Positions 8,058 to 16,149 of a DNA stretch of 64,000 bases are shown one piece after another. The stretch lies in the NCBI RefSeq assembly GCF_040833995.1, contig NZ_CP162137.1, positions 2,342,501 to 2,406,500 of the forward strand. Reading direction: 5' to 3'. The stretch's first letter is position 1; each line of letters starts with the position of its first letter. Source of the stretch: Leptospira sp. WS58.C1. Lineage in GTDB: Bacteria; Spirochaetota; Leptospiria; Leptospirales; Leptospiraceae. Below the pieces are notes generated by a model, which had not been told where the DNA came from, did not search any database, and worked only from the letters and a program-made list of their open reading frames with translations. The translations under genes and the position numbers were made by a program.

Positions 8058-8666
8058 TTATAATAACTCACTGATTTCCTTGGCTAATTCTTCTCCTTTG
8101 ATCCCGGTTGGGTAAGCTCTTAGGATATTTCCGGTTCTATCAACGAGATATATAAATAAGGTATGATCTATTCCATATTCACCGTTCCCTTGCGGAATTT
8201 GGGTCTTCTGGGAGAATACTCCAAAACCTTTCTGCAAAGTACTGATCTGGTCTTTACCTCCCGTCAACGCTACGAGTTCTTTTCCGGGAAAATGAGAAAT
8301 ATATTTTCGTAAAACTTCCGGAGTATCCCTTTCCGGATCGATCGTGATAAAGACTGGAGTAATGTCTTTAGAATCTTCTTTTAAAACCGTAAATGCGTTC
8401 TCTATATCATTCAAAGCCATAGGACACATATCGGGACAATGGGAAAATCCGAAATAAACAACGAACAATTTCCCGGGCAATTCGGATGGCCTGACAGAAT
8501 TTCCTTCCGTATCTTTTAGAATGGCGGTTTTCCATTCCACAACAGGAGCCTCGGATGCGAATCGAGAAGAAGGTTTCTTCTTCATATAAAAACCCACACC
8601 AAAACCGACCCCAAGGATCAATAAAGAATAAATTATGTTTTTATAATTCGTTTTAAAAAAATTCAT
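8058..8666 (-). CDS. Sco1/SenC-family copper chaperone / thioredoxin-fold protein
   Basis: A 202-residue membrane-anchored thioredoxin-fold protein. An N-terminal helix (residues 8-25) is followed by the Sco signature FGFSHCPDMCP (Cys77 and Cys81) and IDHTLF with the copper-ligand His at 168. Sco proteins bind copper through these residues and deliver it to CuA or act as periplasmic reductants. The ATG at 8666 overlaps the stop of the multicopper oxidase gene (ATGA), indicating coupling. No cytochrome oxidase subunit genes are adjacent, so its client may be the neighbouring copper proteins; this is inference. Confidence 0.92.
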   Translation of the reverse strand: MNFFKTNYKNIIYSLLILGVGFGVGFYMKKKPSSRFASEAPVVEWKTAILKDTEGNSVRPSELPGKLFVVYFGFSHCPDMCPMALNDIENAFTVLKEDSKDITPVFITIDPERDTPEVLRKYISHFPGKELVALTGGKDQISTLQKGFGVFSQKTQIPQGNGEYGIDHTLFIYLVDRTGNILRAYPTGIKGEELAKEISELL

Positions 8667-9697
8667 ACCGCTACGATCCAACCCATTGCCCCTCTATCAG
8701 CCATATGGGTCTGGTGAGGATGAAACATATACCTTCCCCTTTTAGTGAGAGTAAATTCCACGATCGCTCTTTCCGTCTGCCCCAGAGTGATCACATCGGT
8801 GTGTTCATCCGGCACAAGTTTAGTCCCGGTCCTATACACATCGAATGTTTGGGAATGAAGATGAAAAGAAGCAATAGGATCATGTTCCGTCATATTCGCG
8901 ATGTACAATCTTACTTTTTTTCCCACGGGCACCTTGATCGGAAAACGGTCATAAAATCCAGCAATACCGTTCCAAGCATAGATATCGTTTCTTCCGGACT
9001 CGTTCAGATCCCAACCAGCAAGGATCAACATGAACTCCAAAGCAGGAGGTCTTCCACCTGGAGGATCGACTATAAATCCTCCATAAAGGCCCTTCGACAT
9101 ATGGCTCGCTAAAGGAGGAACGTGACAATGATACGGATGAAAACCGATCGGACCTGCAGTAATTTTATACACTCTTTCCGCACCCGGAGCGATCGGCTCC
9201 CAACCGTCTTGCCCGGGATCATGCGTCCCATGAAAATGGACTGAGTGAGGATGATTGGAATGATTCCTAAAGAGCAATTCCATTTCCTGACCAAGTCTTG
9301 CACGGATCACTTTCCCCGGAACAACGCCGTCGAAAGTCCAAGCGTCCACCACAGTGTTATGAGCGACAGTCAATGGCATTTCTATAATATTCACTTCGGA
9401 ACGAAATTTGGGACCGGAAGGAGCTTGCGGGATCGAACTATGTAATTCCATCCGAGATAAGAACGTGTAGTCCGCGAACATTGGTGGGTGGATCATACTT
9501 CCGTAGGAATTCCCCCCTATGGATCCAGGAAGCCGGATAGAAGGATTCGGTGAAGTGGATGCCGGTCCCGGAACGGAAGCCCCGGTCCTACAAAGCGGAT
9601 CTTCTTTTTTACCCGAGGTAATTCCGGCGATCCCGGTCCCCGCAGCGAGTCCGGCACCGCCAATTCCTAACCAACGAAGGAATTCCTTCCGATTCAT
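8663..9697 (-). CDS. Two-domain multicopper oxidase, exported
   Basis: The 344-residue protein has an N-terminal export signal with a Tat-like but imperfect motif (NRKEFLRWLG, Arg-Lys rather than Arg-Arg). Two cupredoxin domains follow. Domain 1 holds HSVHFHG (151-157) and HPYHCHVPPLASHM (187-200). Domain 2 holds FHLHSQ (278-283) and HPHQTHM (326-332) but no Cys. These are the four His pairs of a trinuclear cluster with the type 1 site (Cys191, Met200) in domain 1 only, as in type B two-domain oxidases. Substrate is unknown; copper or other metal oxidation or a nitrite-reductase-like role cannot be separated by eye. Confidence 0.9.
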   Translation of the reverse strand: MNRKEFLRWLGIGGAGLAAGTGIAGITSGKKEDPLCRTGASVPGPASTSPNPSIRLPGSIGGNSYGSMIHPPMFADYTFLSRMELHSSIPQAPSGPKFRSEVNIIEMPLTVAHNTVVDAWTFDGVVPGKVIRARLGQEMELLFRNHSNHPHSVHFHGTHDPGQDGWEPIAPGAERVYKITAGPIGFHPYHCHVPPLASHMSKGLYGGFIVDPPGGRPPALEFMLILAGWDLNESGRNDIYAWNGIAGFYDRFPIKVPVGKKVRLYIANMTEHDPIASFHLHSQTFDVYRTGTKLVPDEHTDVITLGQTERAIVEFTLTKRGRYMFHPHQTHMADRGAMGWIVAV

Positions 9698-9713
9698 ATT
9701 AAATTCCCGTTTA

Positions 9714-10028
9714 TTAGAATCTTGCGATGGTAGAGATCAGAAGTGTTAAGACCAAAAGACCGATCCCCCCATATACAAGGCTGTTCTTCGCCCATGACGG
9801 GATCTTAGAACCGCCGACCAAGTGGTACGCCCCTGCCCCGAACAAAGGGACAAGAATGATCGCAGCGGTCCAAAGACTTCCTTTTTTAGGATCCACATCG
9901 TCTCTTTTAGACAGATCGATCAGGGCCAGCGGCGCCCAAAGAGCGAATAAAATGTAGAAAATATAGTATCCGTAAAAGTTGAAAAGTAAGGTAAAAAATC
10001 CCGGATCGTAAAATTGAGCAGTTTCCAT
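9714..10028 (-). CDS. Small three-helix membrane protein (PLDc_N-like module)
   Basis: A 104-residue protein with three predicted membrane helices: YIFYILFALWAPLALIDL, WTAAIILVPLFGAGAYHLVGG and LVYGGIGLLVLTLLIS. The second helix (VP-x-x-G-A-G-A-Y-x-L) matches the membrane module at the C-terminus of the next gene upstream in the operon, so the two appear homologous. The pattern resembles the short PLDc_N/phospholipase-D-nuclease N-terminal membrane family. It lies between the multicopper oxidase and the cupredoxin/beta-helix gene and presumably acts in the same membrane process. Confidence 0.75.
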   Translation of the reverse strand: METAQFYDPGFFTLLFNFYGYYIFYILFALWAPLALIDLSKRDDVDPKKGSLWTAAIILVPLFGAGAYHLVGGSKIPSWAKNSLVYGGIGLLVLTLLISTIARF

Positions 10029-10079
10029 AAATAACTCCTTATTATATTCTAAAATTCTAATGTATTAAGTTTCCTGAGA

Positions 10080-12086
10080 TCAACCCGCTCCTACGTTCCC
10101 TACTATGGTGAAACCAAGGTAGAAAATGAAGGCCAAGGAGGCTCCAAATCCTGCAAAGACAAGAGTGAACCTCAAGTATTTAGGATAAGAAGATTTGCCC
10201 GAAAGAAGATACGCTCCTCCTCCGATGTACGGCACTAAGGAAACAAATGCCAACCAAACGTATTTACCGACGCTTGTTTCCGCTTTAGAAACCAGGTCAT
10301 AAACACTCAAACTGACCAAACATACGTAAAGAAGAAGTGGAAGTAAATATCCAAACCAACGGAAGATCACGATTTGGATATCCAATGGTTTAGGTACCGA
10401 AAACCCGCCTAAAACGTCCCCGAATTTCGGTTTTCTTTCCGCGAGAATTTTAGCCGCTTCCTCCGGAAGTTTCACCTTATCCAAATCTAAACCGAAGTCT
10501 TCGAAAGGATGGATTGCAGGTTTGATAGGTGCGGAAACTCCGCCAGGTAAATTCGTTTGAGGAGGAGGGACCGGTTGGTTCTTCCAATCTCCGCTCGGAT
10601 AATTCCCGTGAGTCGCATCCACCATCAAAGAAAGTGCGTTATACGCAGTGAAAATTTCTCCTCCCATCGGGAATCTAATGCCGGAAGCACAAGAATTCGT
10701 TTTTTCCAACAAAGGAGGAACGGAGGTTTGGAATTTGTTATTAGAGAAACAGTTCCCGATACTGATCGGTCCTGCAAGTGTCAAGTCCCCAAAACCGGAA
10801 GAATGTACTATGTTTCCTTCGACGATATTCCTATGCGAGAACCAGAAATTTTCGTCCAGATTCGGAAAAATCGCGATCCCGTAATTATCGTGACCGATCA
10901 CTACGTTATTTTTGATCACATTATTAATACCGCCTGCGATCAGTATCCCCGTTCCGTAAGTAGGATATTCCAGAGGTTTGATCGGAGCCGTCAGGTTATT
11001 ATTATCATAGATCAAATTTCCGATAATCGTAGTCTCTCTTTCCGGAGGAAGAAGTTCCCTATCCAACGAATTCGGTCCGAGACCTACGATATTATTTCTC
11101 CAGATTGAACTCAGGATGTATAATTCTCCACCGGCGTTCGTTCCGGAATAACCTAATGCGCTGTTCTCCGAGATCACGTCATAAAGGATAGCTTTACAAG
11201 GATAACATTGACCCACATAAATTCCCGCATCAGGAGAACCGGAAGCATAAGAATGTTCTAATACTCCGTTCACCGAGTCGAAAGCGTAAATTCCATAGTC
11301 TCCATTATTATAGGCGGTAAGATAAGAACCTCTATATCCTTTTACACCGGTCCAAAAGAAACCGTTTAAGGTGGAGTTCCTTGCAGTCATGTTTTCCACT
11401 GCTACACCGTTCGCGCCTACCACGATCACACCGTTCGCCCTTTGGAATTGACCGTCTAAGATGACTTTATTTCTATCCGTTCCTCTTAAGGTAATCGAAG
11501 GAGTGGTGACCACAACTTCTTCGTAATATACACCTTCGTCGATCAGGATCAGATCTCCAGGAGAGGCAGCATCCACTGCGTTTTGGATAGTAGGATACAT
11601 TTGTGGAACCTTACGTGTGGTTCCCGAAAATTTTTCAGCAACCTTCCAATCTTTACCGGCTCTTGCCGCAGGATTGTAAGCCGCGTTTCCCACCACTATA
11701 TCCCCAACCATTCCGCTCTTTCCATCCGGAGATGCGTGAAAGCTACAATAGTAAGGAAAAACGCCTTCCTTCGGATAAGTGATCTTTACCTTTGCCCCTC
11801 TTGGCATTACGATATTACCGAAACTCTTTTCGGTAGACCAGGATTTATCCACTGCTATCGCATTGTGAGGATTGGCCCCTGAATTGACAAATTCGATCTG
11901 ACCGCCGACAGGGATCTTTTGCATAGGGGGAGAAAATGCATTATCCACCATGACCACATGGGCAAAACCTTCCGTCGTTTCTCCTTCTTTGCTGCTGCAA
12001 GAAGAAGCGAAGGCCCCCATCAAAATTCCCAAAACTAATAGTCCTAGAACGGGAATATACCTTTCTTTTAAATGGAATTTAGGCAT
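10080..12086 (-). CDS. Lipoprotein with cupredoxin, parallel beta-helix and C-terminal membrane module
   Basis: A 668-residue multidomain protein. Residues 11-30 form a signal ending FASSC, a plausible lipobox. Residues 40-133 are a plastocyanin-like cupredoxin with ligands His74, Cys114, His117 and Met126 (PYYCSFHASPDGKSGM). Residues about 155-500 are a right-handed parallel beta-helix with many N/G turns and YPTIQNAVDAASPGDLILIDEGVYYE, resembling NosD/DUF1565 repeats. Residues about 575-668 hold three membrane helices with VPYIGGGAYLLSGKS, similar to the downstream 104-residue gene. It leads the copper cluster, behind a strong GGAGAGGAG site. A role in periplasmic copper handling is inferred from ligands and context. 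Confidence 0.88.
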   Translation of the reverse strand: MPKFHLKERYIPVLGLLVLGILMGAFASSCSSKEGETTEGFAHVVMVDNAFSPPMQKIPVGGQIEFVNSGANPHNAIAVDKSWSTEKSFGNIVMPRGAKVKITYPKEGVFPYYCSFHASPDGKSGMVGDIVVGNAAYNPAARAGKDWKVAEKFSGTTRKVPQMYPTIQNAVDAASPGDLILIDEGVYYEEVVVTTPSITLRGTDRNKVILDGQFQRANGVIVVGANGVAVENMTARNSTLNGFFWTGVKGYRGSYLTAYNNGDYGIYAFDSVNGVLEHSYASGSPDAGIYVGQCYPCKAILYDVISENSALGYSGTNAGGELYILSSIWRNNIVGLGPNSLDRELLPPERETTIIGNLIYDNNNLTAPIKPLEYPTYGTGILIAGGINNVIKNNVVIGHDNYGIAIFPNLDENFWFSHRNIVEGNIVHSSGFGDLTLAGPISIGNCFSNNKFQTSVPPLLEKTNSCASGIRFPMGGEIFTAYNALSLMVDATHGNYPSGDWKNQPVPPPQTNLPGGVSAPIKPAIHPFEDFGLDLDKVKLPEEAAKILAERKPKFGDVLGGFSVPKPLDIQIVIFRWFGYLLPLLLYVCLVSLSVYDLVSKAETSVGKYVWLAFVSLVPYIGGGAYLLSGKSSYPKYLRFTLVFAGFGASLAFIFYLGFTIVGNVGAG

Positions 12087-12115
12087 CGGAACTCCTCTCC
12101 TATATATTCGAAGTA

Positions 12116-12173
12116 CTCGGGAATTTCACCCGAGATATGCCTTTTTAAAATGTGAGCTTTTGCTCACTTTTTT
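12116..12173. promoter_or_regulatory. Two inverted repeats upstream of the copper cluster
   Basis: CTCGGG-aatttca-CCCGAG (12116-12134) lies in the leader of the copper cluster. GTGAGC-tttt-GCTCAC (12152-12167) lies further upstream and is followed on plus by six T. The second could be an operator for the cluster or a hairpin ending transcription of leftward nhaC-side readthrough. No plus-strand gene here needs a terminator. Function is undecided. Confidence 0.45.
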
Positions 12174-12274
12174 AGTATTTTCGCATATCGCCGTGATGAC
12201 ACAAGCATTTTTCTAAGATTTATAATCGAGCAAATGTTATAGAAAGCGGATTCTTCTTAAAAGCTAAAAAGATA

Positions 12275-13723
12275 TCAGATATAATCTTTTTTAGATTCAG
12301 GATCTTTTCCCGCCAATCCCCAACCTGTCCATCCGGTGACTAAGGAGAATAATGGAGAAAGTAAATTTAAGAATGCGTAGGGAAGATACACAAGTGTAGG
12401 AACTCCTAAAGCTGTCGCCATAAAGGAACCGCAGGAATTCCAAGGAACCAAAGCGGAAGTCATTGTTCCCGAATCCTCTAAACATCTGGAAAGATTTCTA
12501 GGATCCAATCCTTTTTTAGAATACGCTTCTTTGAACATTTTACCTGAGACCACGATCGCTAGATATTGGTCCGCGCAGAAAAGATTGGTGCCTACACAGG
12601 TAAATACCGTGGCAGTGAATAAGGAACCTCTCGCTTTCGCCCAATTTAACATCTTTTCCGCTAAAACTTGGGTCATTCCCCCTCCTTCCATGATCCCTGC
12701 ATAAAACATAGCGGAGATAATCAGCCAAACTGTGGAAAGCATCGAGGACATTCCTCCTCTGGATAATAATCCGTCCACGACCGCATGTCCGGTTTTCACC
12801 TTTGTGCCTACTGAAGCGGCTGAAACTAAATTTTTAAAAGCGGAAGAAGTTGCATCTTGCAAGTTTAAAGAATTTGCATATATATTGGATTGTGTCAGAA
12901 CAAAACAAACTCCACCGCTCAAGATCCCTATAAATATGGAAGGAATTGCGGAAACCCTAAAGTAGATGAGAAAGAAAGTAAGAAGAGGTGGAAAAAGTAA
13001 AACCCAAGAAATCTGGAATTCCGCTTTTAGTGCGGAGATCACCGGCTCTGTAGCTGTTTCCGTTTCTCCCTGGCCGCTACCCCAGCCTAAAAATCCGAAC
13101 GCTAAAAGACAGATCCCGAATGCAGGTAACGTCGTCCTAGCCATATTACGGATATGTGATAGAAGGGAGACCCCTGTTATGGAGGATGCAAGATTTGTCG
13201 TTTCCGAAAAAGGAGAAAGTTTATCTCCGAAATAGGCACCCGAAACAACCGCCCCGGCTACCATCCCCAAAGGTTTCCCAAGGCCGGCCCCCACTCCGAT
13301 CAATGCGACTCCGATGGTTCCCGCAGTGGACCATGAACTTCCTGTGGCTAAAGAAACCACGGAAGATAAGATGAGCGCTGAGGGTAAAAAAATCTCCGGT
13401 TTTAATAATTCTAAACCCCAGACAATGAGTGCCGGCACGATCCCGGAACGGATCCAAATCCCGATCAATGCCCCTATCAAAAGTAAGATGAGTATCGGCT
13501 GCAATACGTTTCTCAGAGAATCCAAAACGGTGTCCTCTATTTCCTCCCAAGAGATGCCCCTGAGCCTGGAAATTCCCGCGGAAATCGCACCCGCACTGAA
13601 TAATAAAATTTGGGCCGGTCCTTCTGCGATCCCACTTCCGAATAAAAATCCCGCCGTACTTAACGAAAATACCAAAAATCCCAGCGGAAATAAGGAGATC
13701 CAAAATCCAGGTTTTTCGTTCAT
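12275..13723 (-). CDS. nhaC: NhaC-family Na+/H+ antiporter
   Basis: A 482-residue membrane protein with about 11-12 helices, exchanging cytoplasmic Na+ for H+. NhaC-type blocks include GSSWSTAGTIGVALIGVGAGLG, AGAVVSGAYFGDKLSPFSETTNLA and EDSGTMTSALVPWNSCGSFM, with the acidic and polar residues expected for ion binding. Its ATG overlaps the stop of the upstream pseudouridine synthase by 4 bases, so the two are co-transcribed although unrelated in function. Confidence 0.92.
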   Translation of the reverse strand: MNEKPGFWISLFPLGFLVFSLSTAGFLFGSGIAEGPAQILLFSAGAISAGISRLRGISWEEIEDTVLDSLRNVLQPILILLLIGALIGIWIRSGIVPALIVWGLELLKPEIFLPSALILSSVVSLATGSSWSTAGTIGVALIGVGAGLGKPLGMVAGAVVSGAYFGDKLSPFSETTNLASSITGVSLLSHIRNMARTTLPAFGICLLAFGFLGWGSGQGETETATEPVISALKAEFQISWVLLFPPLLTFFLIYFRVSAIPSIFIGILSGGVCFVLTQSNIYANSLNLQDATSSAFKNLVSAASVGTKVKTGHAVVDGLLSRGGMSSMLSTVWLIISAMFYAGIMEGGGMTQVLAEKMLNWAKARGSLFTATVFTCVGTNLFCADQYLAIVVSGKMFKEAYSKKGLDPRNLSRCLEDSGTMTSALVPWNSCGSFMATALGVPTLVYLPYAFLNLLSPLFSLVTGWTGWGLAGKDPESKKDYI

Positions 13724-14619
13724 TCAGGAAAATCCTGCGGTAAACCGGATCGTATCTTCGTTATTAATCCCGTAAACGGATGAATGAACGTAAGAGAAAT
13801 CGAATGTAATGCCTGCCTTTCCATTCCGAGTTTTTGGATTAAATCCGGATCTTTCCCTTCAATAAATTCCAGGAAGGTTCTCTCATCTTTGCCGTAAATT
13901 TTATCTCCGATTAACGGAAATCCTAAAGAATACAATGTAGCACGAATTTGGTGAAGCCTTCCGGTTTTAGGAAAACAATATACTTTAGAAAAAGATAATC
14001 CCTGAAAGATACCTTCTCCAATTTTCCTAAAAGCGGTTTCGCAGGTTTCCGAATCTTGTTCCGGTATTTCTAATTTCTGAAACGAAGTTTCGGAAAGAAA
14101 CCTTCTTTTTTTGCGGATTAAAGAAGAAGGATCCGAAGTCAAAAATCCCTTTGCCTGGAGGCGAGCCGGAAAATTTCCCCAAACATAGGATACGTACGTT
14201 TTATTTACTTTTCTTTTGGAAAATAGATCGGCTAATTTTGAAGCGGCTTCCGGATCTTTTGCGAAAACGACCACTCCGGACGTTTCTCTATCCAATCTAT
14301 GGATCGTATATATTTTTTCGAAACGAGGATCTTCTTCTAAAAGATCCGTGAGATTGTTTTTCCTGTATCTTCCGGCGCTATGGATCGGAATATCACCCGG
14401 TTTTTCCACCGCAATATAACGTGTATCTTCGTATAAAATTTTAAAGTCCGTTTGGATGGGAGGTTCGAAACTATCTCCCGGAAGATAAAGTATCTCGTCT
14501 CCTTCTTTGATGGAGTAAGAAGGTTTTGCAGGCTTTCCTTGGACGAGTATTTTACCTTCTTCTAATATTTTTCTCCAATTGGACCTGGATTGGTATGTGA
14601 ATCTGGAAGCGAGAAACAC
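13720..14619 (-). CDS. RluA-family pseudouridine synthase (start probably further upstream)
   Basis: The product isomerises uridine to pseudouridine in rRNA or tRNA. It has an S4 RNA-binding domain (about residues 1-60) and the RluA catalytic signature IHRLDRETSGVVVFAKD with the nucleophilic Asp, then RLHQIRATLYSLGFPLIGD. The listed start is a GTG, but conserved S4 residues AGSRLD continue in frame just upstream, so translation probably begins earlier. No ATG, GTG or TTG is available there. A CTG at about 14694, after AAGGAG inside the end of the PilZ gene, is the best alternative. Substrate position is not predictable. Confidence 0.88.
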   Translation of the reverse strand: MFLASRFTYQSRSNWRKILEEGKILVQGKPAKPSYSIKEGDEILYLPGDSFEPPIQTDFKILYEDTRYIAVEKPGDIPIHSAGRYRKNNLTDLLEEDPRFEKIYTIHRLDRETSGVVVFAKDPEAASKLADLFSKRKVNKTYVSYVWGNFPARLQAKGFLTSDPSSLIRKKRRFLSETSFQKLEIPEQDSETCETAFRKIGEGIFQGLSFSKVYCFPKTGRLHQIRATLYSLGFPLIGDKIYGKDERTFLEFIEGKDPDLIQKLGMERQALHSISLTFIHPFTGLITKIRSGLPQDFPE

Positions 14620-14683
14620 GTCAAGTCTGGAACCGGCCTCTTCTTTCCCGATCTTTGTTCTAAGACCTTCCTGTACAAGAGAA

Positions 14684-15895
14684 TTAGACAGACTCTTCTT
14701 CTCCTTCGAATCCCATATCAGGTATATCTTCCGATACCGTTTCCATCTCGGAAGCAGACTCTCCTTCCACGGGAGTATCCGACTCTTGTTCTGTCGATTC
14801 AGGCGCTTGAGAACCTTCTCCCGGGCCTAATCTGGAATCCACAAATCGGTTCAACATCTCTTCTTCCTTAGAATTCAAATTAAAGAATTGTAAACCGATA
14901 CGGAACATTTTGTCCGTGTTCGTGATATTTCGGATAACGGCCCGATAAGTCCCTTTCAGTTCCTGATTCATTTGCAGATCGAATAACAAAATTTCTCCCA
15001 CTGCAAAACTTCTGGAAAAGAAAATGGATTGCGCGTGGAAAAACCCGAGTCCACTCCTACTGATATCCTCTGCGATACATCTTTCTTTGGACTCCTGGAA
15101 AAACCCGGAAGCGATCACATCCCTGGAAATTGCGGCGGCAAATAATGTGATCTTATTATAATCTTCCGTATCCATAGGTTTGTCGGAAAGCACCTGAACA
15201 TAACCGAGAGGTGTATAATTTTTATAACGGATCAGTACCGAAATTTCGGAAATAAATCTGGATTCTAACTTATTCAATGCCAGAAGTTTTAGGTATTCCT
15301 CGATCGGAACAAAATTTTGTCCAACTCCGCCCGAACTTCTTTCCAAACGATTGGTAACGAAGATGGATTGTTCGAAATTGTACATGATCCTAAGCCTGTT
15401 ATCCATTCGATCCGAAAAATAGATCAAAGAATCCGGATAGGTTTCCTTCATTTTTTTGGCATGTTTCTGAAGGATAGTCTCTACTATTTTATCAATAAAA
15501 CCTAATGAACGTCTTAAGTGTAATTGATTGATAATATTGGTGAGAATGATCGGCTCTCCGCCCCCACCTTCCAATTCCACCCTGCCCTGGGCCCGTTTTG
15601 CCTCGCTGACCTTTACCGCCTGGATCCTCAACAATTCCAAACCGTTACCCGCATTCCTCTGGACAACCGTAAAAACACCGTGGAAAAAATGATTATTATG
15701 AGTAAGAAATAGGATCCTGGTCTTCTCCCCATCCGATTTTCCGGGTAAAGAAACGAGAAGATAAAGACCGTCTTTGACCCCTACGATTTTTGCGGGATAG
15801 GATCTGCCCTTAATTTCCACGGAAACCGGCAATCTCGCAAACAATGTTTGGAGGATTTTAGTCAGAGCCTCTGTTTCCTTGACTGTCCTATCCAA
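14684..15895 (-). CDS. PilZ-domain protein, putative c-di-GMP effector
   Basis: A 403-residue cytoplasmic protein with no membrane segment. An N-terminal YcgR-like region (YPAKIVGVKDGLYLLVSLPG, about residues 25-100) precedes a middle region and a C-terminal PilZ domain with RCIAEDISRSGLGFF and later FRIGLQFFNL. The D-x-S-x-x-G element is the second PilZ motif; the upstream Arg block is weaker, so c-di-GMP binding is probable rather than certain. The last 45 residues are acidic and low in complexity. A GGDEF and an EAL protein occur elsewhere in the window. Confidence 0.75.
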   Translation of the reverse strand: MDRTVKETEALTKILQTLFARLPVSVEIKGRSYPAKIVGVKDGLYLLVSLPGKSDGEKTRILFLTHNNHFFHGVFTVVQRNAGNGLELLRIQAVKVSEAKRAQGRVELEGGGGEPIILTNIINQLHLRRSLGFIDKIVETILQKHAKKMKETYPDSLIYFSDRMDNRLRIMYNFEQSIFVTNRLERSSGGVGQNFVPIEEYLKLLALNKLESRFISEISVLIRYKNYTPLGYVQVLSDKPMDTEDYNKITLFAAAISRDVIASGFFQESKERCIAEDISRSGLGFFHAQSIFFSRSFAVGEILLFDLQMNQELKGTYRAVIRNITNTDKMFRIGLQFFNLNSKEEEMLNRFVDSRLGPGEGSQAPESTEQESDTPVEGESASEMETVSEDIPDMGFEGEEESV

Positions 15896-16149
15896 ACGTT
15901 CCTCCTAAAGGAATCCCCAGACCCTTTGGCAAGGAATCCGAGTTTAACGGCTCCCTCGTTTAGGGAAAGGAAATTACTGGTTTCAAGGAATTTTCCGGAT
16001 CATTCCTCTCTCTTTTTCGCAAAAGCGCCAAACCGGAATAGTATTCTATACTTTGCATTATATTCTACTAATACGTTCGGGGGACAACCGGGAAACCAAT
16101 TGTGGAATTGTATCAAAAGTCTGGCAAAAAGAAAAATCTAACTGGAAGT

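Noticed and set aside
10557..11108. Open frame of 183 codons on plus inside the beta-helix gene
   Set aside because: It is antisense to a well supported gene, with Arg/Ser-rich translation typical of shadow frames.
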